NCBI GenBank assembly: GCA_023091665.1
Contig: JALJCQ010000021.1
Location: 124,001 to 188,000 of the forward strand
Reading direction: 5' to 3'
DNA: 64,000 bases
Source: Pythium myriotylum
Lineage: Eukaryota; Oomycota; Peronosporomycetes; Pythiales; Pythiaceae
Shown here: in pieces, positions 40,731 through 50,307 of the stretch
Layout: the number at the start of each line of letters is the position of its first letter
Numbering within the stretch: the first letter of the stretch is position 1
Position numbers and translations under genes: made by a program
Notes under the pieces: model-generated
The model's input: the letters and a program-made list of their open reading frames with translations, nothing else
What the model was told of the DNA's origin: nothing
Databases searched by the model: none

Positions 40731-41056
40731 TGAGACAGTTCCTCCATGTTTACTCTATGTTTACATGTGATTCCTGGGAATCAGTTGCCGGCGCGTCACC
40801 AAGGATTGTGAGCGCCGGGCAATGATGGACGCCGCCACAAATGATGGCTGCCACCACGATTGATGGGTGAATAAATCCAGGCCATGTAGGACACAGAACT
40901 CTGCAGCGCTAGCTCCCTACACCCACCATTTTCATCCCAGGAAATATAGCTCATTCGGTCTTCTACCATCTACTGCTCAAGTCAACTCGCCCCTCCTAAG
41001 TCAACCTCGGCCTCGCCTAAGTCCACCCTCGGTCCCGGCGAAGTCAACCCGTCTCA
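40731..41056 (+). repeat. 5' LTR of truncated Copia copy
   Basis: A 326-bp LTR with TGAGAC...GTCTCA ends, reverse complement of the LTRs at 28825 and 34463. It is preceded by GTACA. Confidence 0.92.
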
Positions 41057-41298
41057 CGTTATCAGCACTGAGACTCGCCGCCAAGCCGACCCAACCCGTC
41101 AGCCCGGACCGCTCGCCGACCCGTCGACCCGCCGACCCGACCCGCGCAGGCTGTTGGACCGCTCGCTGACGCGAACCTCTCGCCGTCCCTCTGCCCGCCG
41201 CGCAAGACCCGCTTGAACCCGACCCGTGGACTGTCCCCCGGTCCCTGCGTTGGCCTGCCCGTTCAAGCCGAAGCCCCTGCTATAATTGCCGTGGATCC

Positions 41299-41826
41299 GT
41301 GGCGTGGCCTCTAGCCGAGTTGCCTGCCCCCATTCCCGCTTGCATGGGTACGAGTGCCGCCAACACAACGAAGACGAAGAAGGTGCTCAACCTCTCCGCC
41401 GCTGGGCCAGCCGTCAAGACCGTCAAAGTCCGGAGCCGCCGCCGTTCTCGCCACGTCCAGACGTTCGACTCGCGCTCCGACTTTAAGCGCATCCGCTCCC
41501 TGAAGGAGGACGACCAGAAGGCGCTCGACAAGCTCCGTGACGACCTCCAAGCCTCCATCGAACGCACGGTCCGGCTTCAGCACCGCTTCGTCGAGGAGCT
41601 CAACAAGCACGCCGTCGGCTGCAACCGCACGAAGGCGATCGTCAAGGCTCTCGGCATTCTCCCGTTCCATTCGGACTGCCAGCGCAAAGTCGTCGACACT
41701 GCCATCTTCGACATCTTGCGGTCGGACGAAGTCGCTGCCAAGCAAACCGCCGACGAAGCTGCGAAGAAGAGGCGCGAAGCGCACGACAAGAACTGCTTCT
41801 CCTGCTACGCTTGTGTCAACTACTAG
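41299..41826 (+). CDS. Copia leader ORF, second copy
   Basis: A 175-codon ORF whose protein matches that at 34220-33693 along its whole length. It is followed 39 bp later by Gag in the same frame. Preservation without any change while Gag and the protease show differences is the main hint of function; the age difference between the copies is small, so this is weak evidence. Confidence 0.6.
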   Translation: MAWPLAELPAPIPACMGTSAANTTKTKKVLNLSAAGPAVKTVKVRSRRRSRHVQTFDSRSDFKRIRSLKEDDQKALDKLRDDLQASIERTVRLQHRFVEELNKHAVGCNRTKAIVKALGILPFHSDCQRKVVDTAIFDILRSDEVAAKQTADEAAKKRREAHDKNCFSCYACVNY

Positions 41827-41865
41827 CTTGTAACTTGTTCTAAAGACACTTAGTTCGTTTCCAAA

Positions 41866-42884
41866 ATGTCTGACTTGGAAAAACTCAAGTTCCCAGCACT
41901 TGATGTTGCTGGAACGAACTACATCGTTTGGGCACTTGAGGCGTACAACTACCTCTGTGCCGATGGTCTTGGAGCAACGGTTGACCCCGCGTTTGTAGTA
42001 CCTGTTACAAGCAATGCTCAAGCAGAAGAGAGACGCCGGAATGCTGCCCGTGCAGTGTGCCTGATCCTTAGACACTTGCACAAGGACTTGAGGTTCAACT
42101 ACTTGGAAGAGCAGAACCCTGCGGTGATATGGCAGAGCCTGAAGCTTCGGTTTGACACTGACCGGAAGCAAGCAATGCTGCCTTTGCTGAACGACGAGTG
42201 GAATAAGTTGTGTTTCTACAACTTCAAGACGGTAACAGAGTACACGACGAAGCTTTATGGCATCACGAGCGAGCTGTCATGGTGTGATCGCAAGATCACT
42301 GAGTCTGAGAAGATTGAGAAGACTCTGACGACTTTCCACCCGTCAGAACGTATCCTGGCGATGCAGTACAGACGCATGAACCATGACACCTTCGACAAGC
42401 TTGTTGCTGTGCTGTTGCTCGACGAGAAGCACGGCTTGCTGCTCCAACGCAATCATGACGAGCGCCGCTTGCCTCCAACACCTGGTTCCACACCCGAAGT
42501 GAACTACGGTGATGCTGGTGGACAGAACCAGCAGAAGCAAAAGCGCGGAGGCAAGAAGCAGTGGAAAGGGTGACACGGCAAGCGTGGTGGCTATCGGAAC
42601 GCCAAGCCCCATACGAGGAACGGGCGCAAGGTGACATCACAGAAGGACACATGCCACAAGTGCGGGCTGTTCGGACACTGGGCCAAACAGTGCAATACGC
42701 CTGCATTCCACTGTAAGTTGTATCAACAGTCCCAGCAAGCAAAGTCCACTGAAAGCACAAAAGGCAAGAAGACAGTCTCTAACAAGAGAGTCTCGTTCAT
42801 GTCCGACTTCTCCGATGACAGTCAAAGCGAATCGCACAGTGTTGAGAGCTTCGTTAGCGTAGTCGCTGAAGGGGAGATGGGGCC
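41866..42884 (+). pseudogene. Copia Gag of truncated copy
   Basis: Gag (235 aa) ends at the same UGA (42571-42573) as in copy 1. The open frame then continues through CHKCGLFGHWAKQC until a one-base deletion in the G-run near 42870 (GAAGGGGAGATG versus GAAGGGGGAGATG) throws it out of frame. It cannot produce protease even with read-through. Confidence 0.85.
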
Positions 42885-43460
42885 TTGTGTCTCATCGACT
42901 CCGCCACGACGCATGTTTTACTCAACGAAGAACGGTTCTTTGTCAGTCTTGATCCCTCTCTGGCACCAAGTAGCGTTACGACTGTGGGTGGATCGAGTCC
43001 GATCGCGAAAGCAGCTGGACACGCATGCGTTGCTTTGCCGAATGGCACTGTGATTGACGTCCAAAGGGCTGTGTACGCGCCAGCATCCCCTCGTAACTTG
43101 CTCAGCTTCCATGATCTGCGGAAGAATGGCCTCCACATCCACACGGCGACCTCGTCGGATGGAGCAGAGTGCCTAAGGCTAGTGGACAAGGACGAAAATG
43201 TGATGGAGGAGTGCTCACAGGCTGGCAATGGCCTATACTTCTCGCACATCAAACCCACGTCTTCGCTCAACGCCACCTACCATGCAGAAGTGCCTTCGGG
43301 TGGACCGCTCATCTTAGAGCAGCCCAACCGAGACGTGCTCATCGGCGTCGTCTCATGGGGCAATGGCTGCGGTCGAACGAACTACCCGGGTGTCTACTCC
43401 AAGGTCTCGTACGTCAAGAGCTGGATCCAGGCGACCGCACCCACCGCCCAATGGGTCTAA
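42885..43460 (+). pseudogene. Chimeric ORF: Copia protease fragment fused to trypsin-like C-terminus
   Basis: From 42885 the ORF encodes the Copia protease ([11 protein letters not shown]) and pre-integrase spacer up to HAEVPS. Without a break it continues as the C-terminal quarter of a trypsin-fold protein: [39 protein letters not shown] and the tail [13 protein letters not shown], shared with the protease-like genes at 51814 and 60609. The join falls in the serine codon (43296-43298) that is Ser in both partners; in the protease it is the catalytic Ser195 codon. It is a recombination scar; expression is unknown. Confidence 0.85.
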
Positions 43461-43817
43461 GACACTGGTCGTACGTGTGACCTTGCCACACTCTATTGTG
43501 ATTCCGATGAATTCACCACAGGTTCCCATAGTTCTTGTGCGTAGTTATATATCACTTTTTTTTTTTCTTTTCTAGGCAAAAACCACGATGCTTCCGCCCC
43601 TTCGAGATGAAATAGTCGTGTTGACACCCCTCGAGCGGCTTCAAGTGCGCATCTCACGCGAAGTCGAGCGTGGTGGTTGCAGTCTTGAAACGAAGGAATC
43701 GTGAGGTCAAGGCAATAGGCCGATTGGCATAGGGCTTCCGCGTGCATTATTTCTCAGTTGTTCTAATCTTAGGAGCCCACCTCTCACCTCGCTACTCATC
43801 TCGCTCGTCTCGAGGCC

Positions 43818-46247
43818 ATGGACCACAATCCACTTCCCGTCGCGCCACCTCTCCGGCAACTCCAATGGCCTTGCGCTCTCTCCGTGGACCTCGCGGCCGA
43901 GTTTCCGTGGCTGCTTTTACACGAGGATGCGAGTAGCGAACTCCAGCGACAATCTGCCGACCATGAAGACACGCATGAGCTTTCTCCGACGACGCTGCCA
44001 TCAACACAGCCCCACGACGCGCTCTTTTCGCCCTACAGGCAGCGACTTCGCGCACCAAAGGAGCCACCGCCGAGTCTCTCGCCCGCCCAGCGCGCAGCAA
44101 TGAAGATGCTCAAGCTGCAGGAGGCACTCGACCAGCGAGACAACATGGCGCGCTGCGTCGCTGAGCGAGCGGTCCGCGAGGCTGAGAGAGAAGCGGCCGC
44201 GATGACGACGAGGAAACCCATTCACTCGTCGATCCAAAGGCCTCTGCCGAAGAAGCTGACCATTGAGCTGAAGATGAAGAAGACCAGGCAAGTCGAGACG
44301 CCACAGGCCAAGCTCCAGCAGTGGCTCGCACGGCAACACGATGAGCCGACTGTGCACATCGCGGAGCTCTTGTCGCGCGAGATCACGAGCCGCATCGAGT
44401 ACAAGCTGGACGCGACGCTGGGCAGCGGGCTCTGGGCCGACGAGGTCGCGTCGCCGCTCGCGGCCGAGCTCTCGAGCGAGTCGATCTTTGGCGGGCTCGT
44501 GCCCACGCGGCGCCTCAAGTTCATGCCGCCGTCGACAACCAGCGAGCCACTCCTAGAGTCTTCACAGTCACTGAGTCTCCGCTCACCAGTGCACGCGCCG
44601 GCCGCTGTGGAGCTCTTCGCCGCCGACGTCAAGCACGAAGCACGAGCGCACGCGGCGCAAGGCGACGTGCGCGAGGCGCTGGCGACGCTGCAGCGCGGGC
44701 TCGAGCGCGTGCTCGAGGACTTTCAGGACGACCACGACGAGCTGGTTGAGCGTGGCTTTGACTTTTCCGCGCTGGCGCACGCCATGGCCTCGAAGCTGCA
44801 GCGTCGCTACCGCGCTCGCCACTCCAAACGCGTCGCGAGCCTCGTGCGTGTGCAGCGCGCGTGGCGTCGCTCGCGCGTGCGTCGTGCGTTCCTCCGTCAG
44901 CGCGCACTGCTTTCGCTCGCAGCCGCGCGAGTGCAGCGCGCCTTCCGCCGCCACGCGCGCGAGCGGCGCGCCGTCATGATCCAGCGCGTGTTCCGCGTGT
45001 TTTGTGCGCAGCGGCGCGTCGTGGCGTGGTGGCGGCTCGTTCGGCTGGCGCAGGCGGCGCTCGCGACACGGAGGCGACTGGCGCGGCGGCTGCGCGTGGT
45101 CGCGCGGCTGCTGCGTGTGCTGCGCGCGCGTCGCGAGGCCGCGAGTCGGCTGCAGCGGCTCGTGCGGCGGCGACAAGCGCGGCGACAACTGGCGAGCGCG
45201 CTGCTCGCGGCCGAGAAGCGCGAGCGCGCGCGCGGCGACGAGGAAGCGGCGGTCGTGGCGCGTGGCGTGGAAAGCGCGAGGGCGGCGCTGGCGGCGTTCT
45301 ACGGCGCGACGCGGCGAGGGCGCGAGCTGCAGAGCCACTGGTGGCGGTGGCAAGTGACCAATGCTCGTGAGCAGCTACAGGAGGAAGAGACGGTTTTTGG
45401 AGAGAGGCACGGGGGGCCGGGGTGGTGGAGAACGGTTCTGCGCTGGTGGCGGCGGAGGAGGGTGGGATCTTGGTTCCGGTTCCGGTTCCGGTTCTCGTTC
45501 CGGTTTTGGTTCCAGGTGGCGATACCGCCGACAACGAGGCTGCTGGACCAGCACGAGCGCGTGCTGCGGTCGGCGCTGCGCAGAGTGTTCCGCGTAGTGG
45601 GCGGCGACCCGCCTAAGTACGAATGCGCCTGGTGCAACGCGGGGCTCGCGACCGCCAGAATGTTCTACGCGCACCGCGTCGACTGCGCGGAACAGGAACG
45701 CCGCGCGGAACAGGAACGGGAACAGCTCGCGCGCGATCTCGTGGCACGCGAGCGGAACCGATTCGTCTGTCGGTTCGTCACTCGGTGGACGCGGCGGCTC
45801 CAGAACTGGATCGGGAACTGGATCGGGAACCGGAACAAGAACAGGAACAGGAACCGACCGACGATCAGCACCGACCCGCTGGAGCGCGTCGCACAGAGCT
45901 GTCGTGACCGCGCGGCGCTGCACGCGCTCGTGGCCGTGGCCGAGGCCTGCGGAACCGTTCTCGACGGAACCGTTCTGCTCCCGCACGAGTTCCTCACGCT
46001 CTTGCTCTCGCTCGTGGACGCCGAGTGCGGCCATCCGCTGGAACGCCTCCACGCGGCCACGCGGACGCCGCAGACGTGGCCGCGCACCCACAACCCTCCG
46101 GAAGGCTGGCTCGCGCTGGACCACGTCCGGAGATCGCTCGGTCTGAGTCCACGGCCGCCGCCCAAGCCGTCGCTGTGGACGCGACTCCGGACGTGGTCCG
46201 GAAGACGGCGCGGCGCTCCGGACGCGCGAGTGCTCGCGGCGGCGTGA
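43818..46247 (+). CDS. IQ-motif/Arg-rich protein of unknown function (809 aa)
   Basis: A single 809-codon ORF. Residues 1-320 are mixed, with a short coiled region (AAMKMLKLQEALDQRDNMAR). About 321-460 holds degenerate IQ repeats (LVRVQRAWRRSRVRRAF, AARVQRAFRRHARERRAV, MIQRVFRVFCAQRRV), which in other proteins bind calmodulin. A Trp/Arg-rich part is followed by an Arg-Phe repeat (FRFRFRFSFRFWF, about 552-565). A CX2C...HX4C pattern (CAWCNAGLATARMFYAHRVDC, about 601-621) may bind zinc, and an Asn-Arg repeat lies at about 665-680. The C-terminal region is soluble. The ATG at 43818 is the first in frame after stops. A cytoskeletal or centrosomal role would fit IQ proteins but is inference. Confidence 0.75.
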   Translation: MDHNPLPVAPPLRQLQWPCALSVDLAAEFPWLLLHEDASSELQRQSADHEDTHELSPTTLPSTQPHDALFSPYRQRLRAPKEPPPSLSPAQRAAMKMLKLQEALDQRDNMARCVAERAVREAEREAAAMTTRKPIHSSIQRPLPKKLTIELKMKKTRQVETPQAKLQQWLARQHDEPTVHIAELLSREITSRIEYKLDATLGSGLWADEVASPLAAELSSESIFGGLVPTRRLKFMPPSTTSEPLLESSQSLSLRSPVHAPAAVELFAADVKHEARAHAAQGDVREALATLQRGLERVLEDFQDDHDELVERGFDFSALAHAMASKLQRRYRARHSKRVASLVRVQRAWRRSRVRRAFLRQRALLSLAAARVQRAFRRHARERRAVMIQRVFRVFCAQRRVVAWWRLVRLAQAALATRRRLARRLRVVARLLRVLRARREAASRLQRLVRRRQARRQLASALLAAEKRERARGDEEAAVVARGVESARAALAAFYGATRRGRELQSHWWRWQVTNAREQLQEEETVFGERHGGPGWWRTVLRWWRRRRVGSWFRFRFRFSFRFWFQVAIPPTTRLLDQHERVLRSALRRVFRVVGGDPPKYECAWCNAGLATARMFYAHRVDCAEQERRAEQEREQLARDLVARERNRFVCRFVTRWTRRLQNWIGNWIGNRNKNRNRNRPTISTDPLERVAQSCRDRAALHALVAVAEACGTVLDGTVLLPHEFLTLLLSLVDAECGHPLERLHAATRTPQTWPRTHNPPEGWLALDHVRRSLGLSPRPPPKPSLWTRLRTWSGRRRGAPDARVLAAA

Positions 46248-46543
46248 GCACAAAGACACGTCGTCGCCCCGATCCAAAGAATGGAGGGGTAGGGGTTTGT
46301 CTCCAGCTTCAACTTGTGTACTCGAAAGAAAATATCGAAGGTTTTTGTAAGCGTATACTACAGTGAAACACTTCAACTGGAACACTGTATACACAACAAC
46401 AAAAAACACAAAAACTCATCATCGCGGCCAGAGACGAGCCACCTTCGTGTCTTTGGCTCCTATTCCCGCCCCGTCTGCTCTTCCCCACCACCACCAAGCA
46501 GCCCTCGCGTCTCCTCTCCAGTCGCCACAGTAGTAATATCCCA

Positions 46544-46928
46544 ATGCGCTCGCCGCTGCCTCCGCCTCGCTTCCGCGTGCGTCGCACCCTCGCTTGCTCG
46601 CTCGCCGCCTCGGTCTGCGAGTGCCACGACCATCTCCACGCGTCGACCGACCGTGTCGCCGTCAAGACCATCTCGCTCGCGCGTGCTCGCCTCGCTGCCA
46701 AGGTCGCCAATCACACCCACGCCACCGACGCTCGCGTCGCGCAGACAGCGAGACTTTGCGATGCTCGAGAAGCACGGCGTGGCACGCGTGCTGATGGCAT
46801 GGAAAGTGCAGCTCTCGAGCGCGAGCGTGGATCTGCTCACGCGCATGCTGACGGTCGAGCCGAGCGAGCGGATCAGCATCTCGCAGGTGCTGGCGCACGA
46901 GGCCCTCGCGGGAGACGAAGACGCGTAG
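46544..46928 (+). pseudogene. Second-type kinase pseudogene with 526-bp internal deletion
   Basis: Keeps the N-terminal end (MRSPLPPPRFRVRRTLACSL through VAVKTISLARARL to NHTHATD), then jumps to the 3' end of the gene. The deletion removes the hinge, catalytic loop, DFG and APE segments, and 526 is not a multiple of three. The C-terminal helices (RRQRDFAMLEKHGV ... AHEALAGDEDA) are therefore in another frame. It cannot encode a kinase. Confidence 0.88.
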
Positions 46929-47544
46929 CGAGAGAGAGAGACAGAGAGAGCTGACCAGGAGGGCGAGAGGGGAGCCGGTTGGACGACCACGTGCTTCCCG
47001 CAGATCGCTCTGAGTTGACGACGCGCCTGAGAAAGACGTGTGCTTGTCTTGACGATCGTGTCTTTGCAAATAGATGTCGCTTCTTCGCCTTTCCTTTGTA
47101 GACCAGGAGGGCGAGAGGGGACGCGCGACTGGCAATCCACTTTGGTGGGCGGCTTGAGAAACATGTCTCGGGAAGCGAATCATCGGCACGTGGATGGCAA
47201 CTTCGCTCCGCATGAGTCATGAACCAACACGCGTCACCGAGTCGGAAAAATCGGACTCAGACTGGTCGTGAACAAGGATCCTCAAGTTTCGTAATTTGGT
47301 TTGGGGCTAGGACTACAGAAGCCTCGAATTGCTCTCTGCTTCCGAAAAACAAATGAAACTGAACGCAACGTCAGACTTCCGCTTCGACTAGCTCACTGAC
47401 CTCATCTCCACTTGACTGATTCCCGAAAAATTCTTCACTTCTGTCATTCCTCCCGAATAAGGCGAACACGAGTTTGACTTCATTGACGTCAAAAACGGAG
47501 CTATCTATCACCCTAACCACGCCGACTACTTCAATGCCTCGAGC

Positions 47545-48085
47545 TCACTTGTCTTCTCCTTTTCCATGCATTCCATCGGCCAGACGAGCGAGTCGCTCCA
47601 CCACCTCACTCAGCGGCGCTCGCTCACTCGCGTTCTCGCGCAGCATGTCGTCCAACAGCCCCACGACCTCCGCTGTCACGTGGTCGATGCCCCACGAGAC
47701 CAAGATGGGACCCACGCCACCACGGCGCAACGCCTCCAAGCCGACGTCGCCAGGCACCGCCAGATCCACGAGCGGAGACCCCGTGAGCAGCATGAAGAGC
47801 ATGATGCCCAGTGACCACACGTCCGCTGGCACGGGGTCATACGTGGTGTCGCCACCACACACGACGACCTCTGGCGCCATGTACTGGTGCTTGCCCACGC
47901 GGTCGGCACACCTCTCTCCCACGGACGTGGCGGCTCCAAAGTCAGTCACTTTGCAGACTCCGTGGCGTAGGAGAACGTTCTCGAGCGAGAGATCGCGGTG
48001 TGCGATGCCGAGCGAGTGGAGAAACGAGACGCCCGTGACCACCTGCAGCATCGTGCTCACAGCATCGAGTTGGTCCAGACAGCCT
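47545..48085 (-). pseudogene. N-terminally truncated HRDLSLEN kinase
   Basis: The C-terminal part of the kinase at 38480-39385, starting within GCLDQLDAVSTML. The catalytic loop, DFG and APE remain, but the ATP-binding Lys and the whole N-lobe are gone. The ORF continues upstream into unrelated sequence to 48207, which adds no kinase motif. Confidence 0.87.
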
Positions 48086-50307
48086 GTAACCGGGCTTACG
48101 TGTGCAAGCGGACCGACCGCGATTGAACAGTGTTGTTTACGTGTCAAAAAACGCATTTCGCGGCCCCAGTGGCTACGCCATTTCAGCACGTGCTGAAATC
48201 TCACCACGGTCTCCGATCTTTCTTCGCCGCTTCATCGAGACGTCGCGACTCGCCACGTTACCACGCGCCGCCGTCTCGTCCAGTCGGTGCCAAGTTCTCT
48301 GGTTGGATCTCCTCACCGAGGTCCTGAGCTCCGCCTTTTTTGCTCGGTCTCCTTTGCTTCTCAACGGACCTCTCCAAAGCGGATGCAGTTGCGAGTGACG
48401 TGGTCTCACTCAGGCTTTTCGTCGATCCACGCGCGACGCGGCTCCTCTGCGTCCGTGGGACTCATCACACGGCCTTGGAATTGGAAGCGGGCGAGCACAC
48501 GCTCTAGCGACTCGCAGAGACGCTGGAAGATCGCTTGGAGCTCCTGAGCAGCTCCGACGGCCTCGAGCCGCAGCACGCGTTGTTTGTGACCAATGCGCGG
48601 GAGGGTGAAGCAGGCTTTGCTCGCTTAGAGGATCCAGACGACCACGAGCTGGTCAAAGCCAGGACTCTTCAGGCTCAGAGACGGCATTCTTCGATAGATC
48701 GAGTTGCTGAAGTCCGCGCAAACCTGGCAAGCGCATTGTCCAAAAGGCCCGACAGCTGGAGAGATTCACCACACGAAGAGATCGCTGCACGTGGTAAACC
48801 TCTAGAGTTTACTCAGCGTTTTGTAACGGCTCTTTCAGGAAGGAGGGTCTGGCCACGAGCATCAACACTTGCTTCTGCATCGTTTTGCCACTCTTCTCGG
48901 CTCTCGTACTTGTCTTGGCCTCCACCGTTATCATGTTCGTACGCACATCAAAGATGCCTTCCTCTTCCTCCGACAGTTTCCTCAGAACATCGGTCCAGGC
49001 CCTTGACCACTTCGACGCCGCGCTTGCGCTGTAGCCGCTCCAGTTCCTCTCGCCCAATGAAGCAGCGCGCCGTATCTTCGGTGAGCGTCTCACTCCAGGT
49101 CTGCGCGAGATAGCAACACCCACAGGTATTGACAGCAACCAAGTCTAATAGGAAGTTGTATTGCGATTAGATATGACTAATTTCCAAGTTTCAAGTGATC
49201 CTACGCGTTTTCGGAGAGTCATAAAATACGAATTACTGCTTCATTGTTTCCTGAATGGGCGGCAACCTGGACGGCAGATCGGGTAGGACACCTTGGAGTG
49301 AGAATCCATACGATTGATACTGCTCGTTATCCGCCGAGCCGTCGAAACCACCGCCCATTTATCCAACGGGAATTCCAATTTTGGTGCACACAATACCACT
49401 TTCTGAGAGGCCTGGAGCTGACAAAGACGAAAGCATCATTTGATTTTTGCTCGACCCGGTAACTCTGCTGGGATGATGGCGTAACGGTGATCAACTAGAT
49501 GGTCTTGGAGCGCGCCTGGGAAACCAAACACGAGGACGGGCATGATTGGATACACCTCCGTGGACATCTTCCACGGAATGAGCTCAACCTCTTTTGGTGC
49601 TGCAACTTCAAAGATCGCAGAGTCGAAGGCAGCAGAACTACTCCAACAAACGCCACTGTCGAGCCTGAACCTGAGAACTTCAATGCCTTGCCATCCAGAA
49701 GGAGCTACTCAACCACGACTTGGGGTTATTGGACAGAACTGGGGCTTTCCTTTGTGGCGTGGAGATTTGCAAATCGGTTGACTTGAATCACCAAGAGCCT
49801 TCCTCTTCTTTCCACTTGCTCTCATCCCGGGGTGTAGTCTTCGATATCGCATAATTTCTTTGTTGAAATCAGCACTTCAACTATCGGTGAATGCTTCATC
49901 CACCCACCAGTGCAAGTTCGTCAGCAGACACAGGTGTGTTGCCGTTCGATCAACAACCAACGCGGTTCCTGAGCACGCGTCTTCTGAAGAAATTCTGACA
50001 ACTGACTTCCAAAGCCTCCGCTGAACTTGAGGATCCACAGTAGAAAACCGCTCTGCGCTTCAATTGCGTTATTTTCTCCAGAGACCAGGGGAAATACAAT
50101 CGGTCATCACTTACTTTCCAAACCAACGGGACCAGGCGATAGCTTGTTCGATCTTCCAATCTATGTTCTTTGGATGTCGAGACACTGATCCCCTACGAGG
50201 CACATCCACACAAATGGACTGATCGACTGGAGCTCCTCACAAGATCTTGAAAGTGGCAATTGTTTCATTTTCATTTAAAGCACTCGTCCTCCATGTTGTA
50301 CACACCT
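48086..50307. other. Gene-poor region
   Basis: A plus-strand ORF at 48535-49113 starts plausibly (MELLSSSDGLEPQHALFVTN) and is preceded in the same frame, beyond a TAG, by a similar-looking coding stretch, so it may be a decayed gene; I recognise no family. Short ORFs at 49499-49786 are also unrecognised. A perfect 20-bp palindrome sits at 48180-48199. Confidence 0.4.
48180..48199. repeat. Perfect palindrome, 10+0+10
   Basis: ATTTCAGCAC followed by its exact reverse complement, about 95 bp beyond the breakpoint of segmental duplication B. Confidence 0.93.

Larger units (their letters stand above)
40731..43297 (+). mobile_element. Copia family 1, 3'-truncated copy in inverted orientation
   Basis: This segment is the near-identical reverse complement of about 32222-34788: 5' LTR, leader ORF, Gag, zinc knuckle and most of the protease/pre-integrase. 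It ends abruptly at about 43297, where sequence of a trypsin-like gene begins. Differences from copy 1 are few (for example KDLRFNY versus KDLKFNY). A deleted G in the run before the protease breaks the frame at about 42870. The two copies form a 2.57-kb inverted repeat with a 5.9-kb spacer. Confidence 0.93.
46544..48085. repeat. Segmental duplication B (third copy of kinase pair)
   Basis: This matches 36953-37139 plus 37666-39020, with 37140-37665 (526 bp) deleted at 46730/46731. It breaks off at 48085 inside the second kinase. Both kinase copies in it are disabled. Confidence 0.92.

Noticed and set aside
44974..46409. Long antisense ORFs opposite the IQ-motif gene (up to 344 codons).
   Set aside because: Their Pro/Arg/Glu repeats are direct antisense images of the GC-rich gene and they lack start context and domains.
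47545..48207. 220-codon ORF read as a kinase with a new N-terminus (MVRFQHVLKWRSHW...).
   Set aside because: The first part is random sequence beyond the duplication breakpoint at 48085; without N-lobe and ATP-binding Lys it is a truncated pseudogene.
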